Source: Desulfobacterales bacterium (GTDB lineage Bacteria > Desulfobacterota > Desulfobacteria > Desulfobacterales > UBA11574). From it: a stretch of DNA of 6,521 nt. Shown here piece after piece: positions 1 to 5,516 of the stretch (positions within the stretch are counted from its first letter, which is position 1; each line of letters starts with the position of its first letter). The DNA lies in assembly GCA_030145595.1 (NCBI GenBank), contig JAQYVG010000190.1:1-6521 (forward strand), given 5' to 3'. The notes below the pieces were generated by a model. That model had not been told where the DNA came from. It did no database searches and saw only the letters and a program-made list of their open reading frames with translations. Position numbers and translations under genes: made by a program.

Positions 1-61
1 ATATATCTGGTTATAGGGAACGTCACTTATTTTTTTACTACTTGTTTTCTGAGAAATCAAG

Positions 62-151
62 GTGAAAAATCAGATCCTGCTCCAGGCCGGTACTGCCATG
101 CTTGCCCAGGCAAATATGGCGCCGCAGCAGGTGCTGTCACTGTTCGGATAA
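62..151 (+). pseudogene. Flagellin C-terminal remnant
   Basis: Read from position 62, the plus strand encodes 29 residues and a TAA stop. It contains NQILLQAGTAMLAQAN followed by a proline-containing tail ending VLSLFG, which is the conserved D0 C-terminal helix of bacterial flagellin. This helix normally packs against the N-terminal helix in the filament core. Nothing upstream matches flagellin: the same frame has a TGA at 50-52, and the other two frames of bases 1-61 show no flagellin-like residues, so a single frameshift does not explain it. A complete flagellin is typically 270 residues or more, so this is a 3' fragment left by recombination or deletion, possibly between flagellin paralogues, or the edge of an assembly join. 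The natural terminator still follows. The identity of the peptide is clear; the cause of truncation is inference. Confidence 0.8.
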
Positions 152-205
152 AATCGTAAAACGATTTTATAAGACGCAACTTCGTTGCTTAACACTTAAA
201 CCAAT

Positions 206-240
206 AACCCCATTTCCGGAAACCCGGAGGCGGGGTTTTT
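206..240 (+). terminator. Intrinsic terminator after the flagellin remnant
   Basis: AACCCC (206-211) pairs with GGGGTT (232-237), and TCCGG (215-219) pairs with CCGGA (224-228) around an AAAC loop, with a 3x3 internal loop between them. The stem runs directly into a T tract at 236-240. It lies 55 nt past the flagellin stop. Two smaller hairpins precede it: AAAATCGT/ACGATTTT just after the stop, and GCAAC-TTC-GTTGC at 176-188. This is a textbook Rho-independent terminator for the plus strand, and it supports the idea that the fragment is the genuine 3' end of a once complete flagellin gene. Confidence 0.8.
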
Positions 241-255
241 ATTTAGCCCTGAAAA

Positions 256-276
256 ACCTGGTTCTTTGGGCCAGGT
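256..276. repeat. Small hairpin repeat, copy 1
   Basis: ACCTGG (256-261) pairs with CCAGGT (271-276) around a 9-nt loop. A closely similar hairpin occurs at 536-555. The two share about 16 of 19 core bases, including the loop, and they bracket the large inverted repeat between them. Confidence 0.5.
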
Positions 277-309
277 CAGAGATGTCTGGCTCTGCCTTAG
301 AGTTTTGAG

Positions 310-490
310 TCCAAAATCACAAATTCCAAGCACTAAATTACAAATAAATCACAAAATCCAATATTCAATCGTTCGACCTAGAGGCTCTCGACAGGTGACC
401 AAAACCTTCCAGGACGAGACCTTGTTAGGATTTTCGAATTTCGGTCATTGTTATTTGTTTGATATTTGGTATTTGATATTTGGAATTTAA
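310..490. repeat. Imperfect inverted repeat with 7-bp periodic arms
   Basis: This A+T-rich element has a left arm (about 310-366) made of heptamers resembling CAAATTC: CAAATTC 320-326, CAAGCAC 327-333, TAAATTA 334-340, CAAATAA 341-347. The right arm (about 430-490) is the imperfect reverse complement, with units ATATTTG 462-468, GTATTTG 469-475 and ATATTTG 476-482. A central stretch of about 60 nt lacks the pattern. The two open frames through it are low-complexity by-products of the repeat. It would form a long imperfect stem if transcribed. Similar dispersed elements are, from memory, common between genes in deltaproteobacterial genomes; no mobility gene is present. Confidence 0.6.
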
Positions 491-512
491 TTTACGCCAA
501 TTGAGATAGGTG

Positions 513-555
513 CACCCCTATGGGGTGAAATCAAAGCCTGGTCCTCTGAGCCAGG
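513..555. repeat. Two adjacent hairpins; possible weak terminator for the minus-strand gene
   Basis: CACCCC (513-518) and GGGGTG (522-527) form a perfect 6-bp stem with a 3-nt loop. CCTGG (537-541) and CCAGG (551-555) form the second copy of the small hairpin repeat seen at 256-276. On the minus strand the second hairpin is followed by CTTTGATTT, a poor T tract, so it could act as a weak terminator for the amidotransferase-like gene ending at 628. Repeat membership is better supported than terminator function. Confidence 0.4.
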
Positions 556-594
556 ATTCTTTACTTTACATGCCAACATCAAGTATCTTATACC

Positions 595-629
595 CAGCAA
601 TCAGCAACGAGCAACGAGCATCCAGCATT
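595..629. repeat. Five tandem heptamers (SAGCAWY)
   Basis: Five consecutive 7-bp units are seen: CAGCAAT, CAGCAAC, GAGCAAC, GAGCATC, CAGCATT. The last unit reaches into the stop codon (628-630) of the minus-strand gene. The period equals that of the unrelated-sequence repeats at 320-347, 462-482, 4835-4873 and 4949-4987. No reverse-complement partner was found nearby. Confidence 0.65.
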
Positions 630-1368
630 ATACTTCACCGGCGTATAACACATCCGGGCCGGCAATCGCCAAAAGCTCACCTTGGGATTGAGGATCCGGT
701 GTTATGGGGTGCCAATCGGTGCGGCTCAGCCTTTCTTTGACGGAAGTAACCAGCAGAATGTCTCCCATACTTTCAGACTCCTTGAGAACCATCAGCTGTC
801 TAAAGTTGCAAAAGGCAAAGAGAAACGATTCATTGGCCAGAAAAAAAATGTAATCCCCGGGATAGTCGTACAGAAGCTTTTGAATAGCGATGCGCAGGGC
901 AATGTATACACTGATATACGGGTTCTGGCGGTTGAGCAATACCAATTGATCTCTTAAATATTCGAAAATTCTGGCGGTATAGACATCGATGTCAAGCCGT
1001 GGTGTTTCAGTGGTCTGATATTCGCCAATCTTTTCAACAACTCCAATCTGGGCAAACAGCCAGTTGTGATCCAGAAAGTCAAGCTTGAAGGGGTGGAGAT
1101 GAGCACTGTGGTGACCGCCGCTTTTGGGGCAGTTTACATGCGATAGGATGATCCGGCTGTCGATGACCCGCGCAAGTCTCTGGAAGCTTTCGTGGACCTG
1201 ATCTTGCTTGAACACCTGTTCGGATGATTTTTCCACCAAAGCTTTATCTTCACGAAAAAAACCGATACCCCAGCCGTTCATGTTATCTTTGCCCTTTTGC
1301 GCGAAGATGGGCAGGTATTTTTGGGGTGTATAGTTATAGCCCGCCGAGATAGCTAAGATGTCACACAT
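628..1368 (-). CDS. Class II glutamine amidotransferase-fold protein, divergent active site
   Basis: This 246-residue protein is about the size of YafJ-type stand-alone class II amidotransferases, which are Ntn-hydrolase domains that release ammonia from glutamine using Cys2 after Met removal. Recognisable family features are the MCDILAIS start (Cys2), NGWGIGFF at 31-38, SHV at 76-78, HPF at 92-94 and WLFAQIG at 103-109. Several residues that bind glutamine in the family are changed: the Arg of the SHVR motif is Asn79, the Thr/Ser position after it is Lys82, the Asn before HPF is His90, the Asn of the HNG oxyanion motif is Ile108, and the later Asp of the TDSE-like segment appears to be Tyr130. 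The frame is intact, so it is not simply decaying. GGAGG at 1374-1378 is 5 nt from the ATG. It lies downstream of the amidoligase, which argues for a shared function. It may act on another substrate or serve as a structural partner; fold assignment is firm, glutaminase activity doubtful. Confidence 0.85.
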   Translation of the reverse strand: MCDILAISAGYNYTPQKYLPIFAQKGKDNMNGWGIGFFREDKALVEKSSEQVFKQDQVHESFQRLARVIDSRIILSHVNCPKSGGHHSAHLHPFKLDFLDHNWLFAQIGVVEKIGEYQTTETPRLDIDVYTARIFEYLRDQLVLLNRQNPYISVYIALRIAIQKLLYDYPGDYIFFLANESFLFAFCNFRQLMVLKESESMGDILLVTSVKERLSRTDWHPITPDPQSQGELLAIAGPDVLYAGEV

Positions 1369-1741
1369 GGGCGCCTCCGATATTCCATCATGCTCGGTTA
1401 TACCCTAAATGAGCGTAAACAAAACGGGAAGGATGTTTTATGTGTTTAATTTGTCAGCAATTTTGTAAGTTAAAATGCATCTTCATAACTCTTTTATAAA
1501 TGAGATATAAATTTGAGAAAAAATCCCATTTTGTTTACCCGTTGGGAAAGCCGATGACACCCCATATTCTTCGTTATCAAGGGCTCGCAGTAGACGACTA
1601 CGGCGTCACCCGTGATGTCTCGAATCTCCCCGTGAGACGGGATCTTCGAGGGGCACCCTCGACTTTCGCTCAATTAGGGTTATGTTTTCTCGGTGCGGAT
1701 TGTTTTGTTAATTATTTCCTTGTTTTGTCGTCGATTCGGGG
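1369..1741. other. 373-nt intergenic region with structured core (1590-1662)
   Basis: This gap separates the amidoligase from the amidotransferase-like gene. The part nearest the latter is A+T-rich (1380-1540). The rest holds a run of hairpins: GTAG-ACGA-CTAC at 1590-1601; an 8-pair stem 1602-1609/1612-1619 including two G-T pairs on the plus strand; CCCGT-GAG-ACGGG at 1629-1641, extended by CTCGAA (1619-1624) with TTCGAG (1645-1650); and TCGAGGG-GCA-CCCTCGA at 1646-1662. The last stem shares bases with the extended one, so only one of them can form. No T tract follows on either strand. An 81-codon open frame crosses the region on the plus strand (1500-1745) but has no ribosome binding site and no recognised similarity. 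It could be a structured leader, an RNA or a dispersed repeat. Confidence 0.5.
1374..1422 (-). promoter_or_regulatory. Ribosome binding site and possible promoter of the amidotransferase-like gene
   Basis: On the minus strand GGAGG (1374-1378) sits 5 nt before the ATG and fixes the start. Further upstream, TATAAC (1397-1402) could be a -10 box, with a poor TTGTTT or TTTTGT -35 at 1417-1424 and spacing of 14-16 nt. The ribosome binding site is convincing; the promoter is weak and only suggests that this gene can be transcribed apart from the amidoligase. Confidence 0.35.
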
Positions 1742-2677
1742 TTAATTTGCCGCCGGTATAATGCGGTCCTGATAACCGTACTCTATGTAAATTTCGTAAA
1801 TAGCTTTCAACCACTTGTTTGTTGCGTTGGAAAAGATAATGTCGGGGGGGTGTCCCTGGCTAAGTTCGATGATAAACTGGGTGAAAATGATCCACTGGAT
1901 GGCTTCATCTACCATTTCCAGCAGGGCGGAATGATAGCGAAATTCAACGGTGGAGCGATACCAGTATGAGTGCAGATTCAAGCCGTGGTAGCGGGTCTTG
2001 TCGTAGCGTGCGTTCTCACCCCCGTTTGCGTCGGAACGGTTTTGAAGCGAATACCAGAGCTCTTTTATTTGGCAGTTGTTACCACCAAACTCACCTTCGC
2101 AAACATCCAGAAAAGTCTTAACATCAATTTCCATGGGACGGCAGGTGTCAGCGTTCCGGCGATCTCCAGGGATTAGCAGGTAAAAGAGATCTTCATAACG
2201 GGACACTATGCGTACAAGCTGCTGGAGTTCTTTGCAGTTGTAAACAGACCGGTCAACACCGTGGTGGACGTGCATTCCGCAACTTAAATCAATATCAATT
2301 CCTTCGATCGCCTGGAGAAATCGGAAAGCATTGTAGACTTGCACCAGTCCTTCCAGGCCGCTTAAAATCGGGCTGACAAATTCAGCGCCGCATTGGGTAT
2401 GAAATTTGCCTCTGACGGAAGAGTCTTTTTCAAAGTGCCATGTGTCTTGGTCGGCACCAAGTGCCAGGTTGTAATCCTGATAAAGATCTGTAATGTGGCG
2501 CCCGTCCTTGGCGCGGGATGAGATGCTGTAAGGCTTAATAATATTTCTATCCAGAGGTGTAACCACATACTGCAAACCGAAAAACTCGATCTCCACGCCA
2601 AAGGTGCGATCGGTAAAGTTGTGCAACATGGGGTATTTTTTCTTGAGCCCTAAAGCAAGGTTGTCAAATTCGTTCAT
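1742..2677 (-). CDS. Amidoligase family enzyme (Amidoligase_2, gamma-glutamylcysteine synthetase-like fold)
   Basis: This 311-residue protein belongs to the predicted COOH-NH2 ligases of the glutamine synthetase/GCS superfamily, which use ATP to join a carboxylate to an amine. Metal- and ATP-site motifs appear in the expected order: FGVEIEFFG at 26-34 (Glu29, Glu31), WHFEKDSS at 80-87 (Asp85), GAEFVSPIL at 97-105 (Glu99), CGMHVHHG at 133-140 (His136, His138), and NLHSYWYRSTVEFRYHSA at 234-251 (Asn234, Glu245, Arg247). No key residue seems missing. There is no signal peptide or membrane segment, so it is cytosolic. The ATG lies inside the end of the acyl-CoA synthetase gene (14-nt overlap), with AAAGGA at 2683-2688 five nt upstream, indicating translational coupling. 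Families of this kind are known from comparative genomics to sit beside class II amidotransferases. The substrate is unknown and cannot be read from the sequence. Confidence 0.85.
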   Translation of the reverse strand: MNEFDNLALGLKKKYPMLHNFTDRTFGVEIEFFGLQYVVTPLDRNIIKPYSISSRAKDGRHITDLYQDYNLALGADQDTWHFEKDSSVRGKFHTQCGAEFVSPILSGLEGLVQVYNAFRFLQAIEGIDIDLSCGMHVHHGVDRSVYNCKELQQLVRIVSRYEDLFYLLIPGDRRNADTCRPMEIDVKTFLDVCEGEFGGNNCQIKELWYSLQNRSDANGGENARYDKTRYHGLNLHSYWYRSTVEFRYHSALLEMVDEAIQWIIFTQFIIELSQGHPPDIIFSNATNKWLKAIYEIYIEYGYQDRIIPAAN

Positions 2678-4703
2678 CTAAATCCTTTACAATGATCCTG
2701 GAATCCGCTACCAGCACACCGTCCGGATAGGCGAATACCGGATTCAGATCGATTTCAATAACATCCTCAGATCCTTCTGCGATGCGGGCAACGGCCAGCA
2801 GGCAGTCTGCCAGGGCCTGTTCATCCACCGGCGGGCGGCCGCGATAACCGGCTATGAGACCGTAGCCTTTTATTTCTCGTATCATGGAGACGGCATCTTC
2901 CTTTGTTAAGGGCAGAAGTCTGAGGCTTACATCCTGAAAAATCTCCACCATGATGCCGCCCAGACCAAAAAGCATGACCGGGCCGAACTGCGGGTCGCGA
3001 TTCATGCCTACGATGACCTCCAGACCGGGTGGCGCCATTTTACTCACCAATACGCCATCCACCTGAGCCTGGGGGCTGTTGCCTTTCACAGTTGACAGCA
3101 ACTCGTTGTACGCCTTCGCAACTGCTTCAGCGGAATTTAGATTAAGCTGCACGCCGCCGACATCGCTTTTGTGGAGGACGTCAGCAGAGCTGACTTTGAG
3201 AACCACCGGAAACCCTTGTTTTTGTGCTATTTCTACAGCGCTGCCTGGGCTTTGGGCCAAGGCAAAGTCGGTGCAGGGCAGTCCCTGTTCGGCTATACGT
3301 TCAAATGCCTGATGAAGCGGCAGTTGGCGGCCGGCCGCCGGAACGGTCAGCGTCGGCTTCTGTGGTGCGGCCAGTGTTTTGCGCTCAAGTACCTGGGCCA
3401 GCGCCTTTATCCCTCGTTCGGGGGTGGGGAACACCGGAATTCCTTTAAGGTGCATCAATTCGCTTTCGTGGCGTTCGACGTCGGCCCCTCCATAGAAGAT
3501 AATAAGCTCATTAGCGTCGGGGGTCACCACTTTGGAAGCATCTTCCACCGGATCTCCAAAAATCACTCCCAGGATATCATAGTATTTACGGGTCGCCTCC
3601 ATAACATCGGCGAACATTTCAGCGGTGGCATCGCCGGTCAGATCAACCGGATTGGCCTTGATGGCATGCGCCGGAATGAGCGGCGTGATCGCCTCGACCG
3701 CCTCCGGCGGCAGGGGAGCAACGTCTAACCCTTCTTGCTCAGCCTGATCCGTAGCCAGAATAGCGGCGCCACCCGATGTTGTGATAAAGAGAATGCGATT
3801 GCCTTCAGGTGGTTTCAGATAAGCCAGGGCCTTGGCATAATCATAAAATTCCTCGGCCGTGTAGGCCCTGCAAATGTTGTATTTTGCAAAGAGAGCTTCA
3901 TAAATGGCGTCGGCACCGGCCAAAGCTTTGGTATGGGATTCAGCCGCTACCTTGCCTTTGGGTGTACGGCCGGACTTTAGAACCACCAGCGGTTTTTTAA
4001 GCTGCTTTACCGCTTGAATGAACTCTTCGGGACGTTTGATACCTTCGATATAAGCGGCAATCACCTCGGTGTTGGGGTCCTGGTTGAAATAGGCAATAAG
4101 ATCGGACTCATCCACATCCGCACGGTTGCCCATGCTGACAAAACTGGAGGTCCCCAGCTTTTCTTCGGAAAACCAGTCCATCATGGCAGCCCCTACCGTT
4201 CCGCTTTGAGAAATGAGCGCAACTTTGCCTTTGTAAGTTAGCAAAGGCCAGGAGGCGCACAAGGGGTGATGGGGATTGTTGACCCCCTGACAATTGGGGC
4301 CGATAAGGCGTACGCCGAATTGTTGTGCCGTCTCAACAATCTGCTGCTGGAGTTCTTCGCCTTCATCACTCGCCTCGGCAAAACCGCCGGTGATGATAAT
4401 GGCGCCTTTGACACCCTTTTCACCGCACTCCTGCACGGCCTGGGGCACGAAGCGGGCCGGGATGATAATGACGGCCAGGTCCACAGATCCTTCAATATCC
4501 TTGACGCTCTTGTGACAGGGAAGGTCGAGTATGACGTCGGCCTTGGGATTAATGGGATGAACGGAGCCTTTAAATCCGCCGTCTATAATGTTTTTCAGAA
4601 CTTCATGGCCCATTTTATCAGGGCTGGTTGAGGCTCCGATAACGGCCACGCTTTGGGGCTTCAGAATCGCATCCAGCTGCTTAAAAGAGTCTTTAACCGC
4701 CAT
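2664..4703 (-). CDS. Acyl-CoA synthetase, ADP-forming (acetate--CoA ligase family), fused alpha-beta type
   Basis: This 679-residue enzyme interconverts acyl-CoA, ADP and phosphate with acid, CoA and ATP. It can make ATP from thioesters in fermentation or activate acids for catabolism. Domain order: CoA-binding Rossmann domain (about 12-140; VIGAS at 21-25, GPNCQG at 135-140), succinyl-CoA ligase-like domain (about 155-295; SQSGTVG at 165-171), with the phosphorylated-histidine motif AAESHTKALAG (His257), a third flavodoxin-like domain (about 300-440), and a C-terminal ATP-grasp domain (about 460-675; VVLKVSS at 500-506, HKSDVGGV at 511-518, FGLGG at 579-583, EIDLNPV at 650-656). All domains are complete. 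It lacks the GNAT domain found in Pat-type acetyltransferases. GGAGGT (4709-4714) lies 5 nt from the ATG. The stop overlaps the amidoligase start. Class is firm; the acid (acetate, aryl or branched-chain) is not determinable here. Confidence 0.93.
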   Translation of the reverse strand: MAVKDSFKQLDAILKPQSVAVIGASTSPDKMGHEVLKNIIDGGFKGSVHPINPKADVILDLPCHKSVKDIEGSVDLAVIIIPARFVPQAVQECGEKGVKGAIIITGGFAEASDEGEELQQQIVETAQQFGVRLIGPNCQGVNNPHHPLCASWPLLTYKGKVALISQSGTVGAAMMDWFSEEKLGTSSFVSMGNRADVDESDLIAYFNQDPNTEVIAAYIEGIKRPEEFIQAVKQLKKPLVVLKSGRTPKGKVAAESHTKALAGADAIYEALFAKYNICRAYTAEEFYDYAKALAYLKPPEGNRILFITTSGGAAILATDQAEQEGLDVAPLPPEAVEAITPLIPAHAIKANPVDLTGDATAEMFADVMEATRKYYDILGVIFGDPVEDASKVVTPDANELIIFYGGADVERHESELMHLKGIPVFPTPERGIKALAQVLERKTLAAPQKPTLTVPAAGRQLPLHQAFERIAEQGLPCTDFALAQSPGSAVEIAQKQGFPVVLKVSSADVLHKSDVGGVQLNLNSAEAVAKAYNELLSTVKGNSPQAQVDGVLVSKMAPPGLEVIVGMNRDPQFGPVMLFGLGGIMVEIFQDVSLRLLPLTKEDAVSMIREIKGYGLIAGYRGRPPVDEQALADCLLAVARIAEGSEDVIEIDLNPVFAYPDGVLVADSRIIVKDLDERI

Positions 4704-4725
4704 AACCTACCTCCAGCTTATTTTT

Positions 4726-5094
4726 TGACAGGATAACAGGATGTACAAGATAATTTCAGGGCTTCTGACCTGGCATAAATTCAGATTCAACATATTTTAA
4801 TGAAGAATCCACACCTTGAGAGCATATAAAAGATGAACGTCGAACATCGAACATCGAACGTTGAACATCGAATAATGCATTCTGCCATTTATAATAAAGA
4901 CAAAGCGACACGCGGCGCAAGCGCCTGCGCTGCGCGAGCGCCTTCCACATTCGACGTTCGACGTTGAACGTTCGATGTTCGATGTTCAAATTGTTGCATC
5001 TGAAATTACGACTAAACCTTCATATCACGTTGAAATTACGTATACAGGTCAGGAGTTCTGAATTTAGTATCCTGGATATCCTGTTATCCTGTCA
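4726..5094. repeat. Outer inverted repeat of the composite
   Basis: TGACAGGATAACAGGAT at 4726-4742 is exactly reverse-complemented at 5078-5094 (17 of 17). Further in, the 20 nt at 4751-4770 match the reverse complement of 5047-5066 at 16 of 20 positions. Spacers between the two blocks differ (8 and 11 nt). The arms are thus about 45-48 nt, and the enclosed element spans 369 bp. It resembles a MITE-like or dispersed intergenic element; no target-site duplication was seen. Confidence 0.65.
4835..4987. repeat. Inner inverted repeat of GAACRTY heptamers with G+C-rich core
   Basis: The left arm has five 7-bp units (GAACGTC, GAACATC, GAACATC, GAACGTT, GAACATC) plus GAAT at 4835-4873. The right arm 4949-4987 is the reverse complement with 33 of 39 positions matching. 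Between them lie about 75 nt with two compact hairpins: GGCGC-AA-GCGCC (4914-4925) and GCGCT-GCGCG-AGCGC (4927-4941). The peptide-like reading of this region is an artefact of the repeat. Confidence 0.75.
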
Positions 5095-5108
5095 GAATCC
5101 CCTTAAAT

Positions 5109-5510
5109 TTATGCTTTTGCCGCTTTCTTAGCCACACTGCTGTTAAACTTTTCAGCATTGATAATGAACCGTTGATGGGTAGACTCGCCGATTTTGTCCA
5201 CCTCGTCAAAGCCTTCCACTTCGAAGGTTAACTTCCGGCCGTCCACTTCCACCAATTTGGCGCTGTACCGCACTTTCATTCCCAACGGAGTGGCTGCCGT
5301 GTGCGTAAAACTCATCCCAATACCGACAGTCTGCTCGCCTTCTCCCAGATAAGGCAAGACCAATTCCGCACAGACCTCTTCCATATGCCCGACCATAACT
5401 CTGGTGGCATAGACATTGGGTACATGCGGAAATACCTTTTGTGCCGACATTTCCTCGTCGGTTTCCCGTTCCATTTCGTGAGTAATGCCAGCCTTGAGTG
5501 CTTCAGTCAT
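5109..5510 (-). CDS. Acyl-CoA thioesterase, FlK-like hotdog fold
   Basis: This 133-residue protein is a single hotdog domain that should hydrolyse an acyl-CoA thioester in the cytosol, normally as a dimer. It resembles fluoroacetyl-CoA thioesterase FlK along its length: VYATRVMVGHME at 33-44, FTHTAATPLGM at 68-78, a DEVDKIGESTHQR stretch at 102-114 and a KFN element near the C-terminus. By alignment to FlK as I remember it, the catalytic Thr, Glu and His correspond to Thr36, Glu44 and His70, and the conserved Gly to Gly63. The Phe that gates the FlK pocket corresponds to Val30, so fluoroacetate specificity is unlikely; a general short- or aryl-acyl-CoA role fits better. The C-terminal tail is Lys/Ala-rich. 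GGAGGA (5517-5522) lies 6 nt before the ATG. It precedes the acyl-CoA synthetase but is separated from it by the repeat composite. Confidence 0.85.
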   Translation of the reverse strand: MTEALKAGITHEMERETDEEMSAQKVFPHVPNVYATRVMVGHMEEVCAELVLPYLGEGEQTVGIGMSFTHTAATPLGMKVRYSAKLVEVDGRKLTFEVEGFDEVDKIGESTHQRFIINAEKFNSSVAKKAAKA

Positions 5511-5516
5511 TGTTTG

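Larger units (their letters stand above)
4704..5108. other. 405-nt intergenic region occupied by a nested repeat composite
   Basis: No gene is supported between the thioesterase and the acyl-CoA synthetase; the short open frames reflect repeats. Almost the whole stretch is one nested palindromic arrangement: outer arms (4726-4770 and 5047-5094), inner heptamer arms (4835-4873 and 4949-4987) and a G+C-rich core (4914-4941). No convincing promoter for the synthetase was found. On the minus strand, TTGTAC (4744-4749) with AAAAAT 17 nt downstream is a poor candidate that would lie inside the outer repeat. Confidence 0.6.

Noticed and set aside
102..490. Plus-strand open frames covering the terminator and the A+T-rich inverted repeat
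   Set aside because: They start inside the flagellin fragment or cross a terminator and an inverted repeat, with no ribosome binding site or recognisable protein.
595..629. CRISPR-like array
   Set aside because: Units are 7 bp in direct tandem without spacers, and no cas gene is present; this is a heptamer repeat.
1646..1662. Intrinsic terminator after the amidoligase
   Set aside because: The stem is stable, but no T tract follows on either strand, so a Rho-independent terminator is not supported.
3171..3728. Plus-strand open frame of 185 codons inside the acyl-CoA synthetase gene
   Set aside because: It is entirely antisense to a well-conserved domain of the synthetase, has no recognisable protein features, and is explained by the codon bias of the real gene.
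4756..4989. Minus-strand open frame of 77 codons between thioesterase and synthetase
   Set aside because: It is the translation of the inner heptamer inverted repeat and the G+C-rich core; its repeating residues follow the 21-nt multiple of the 7-bp unit, not a protein.
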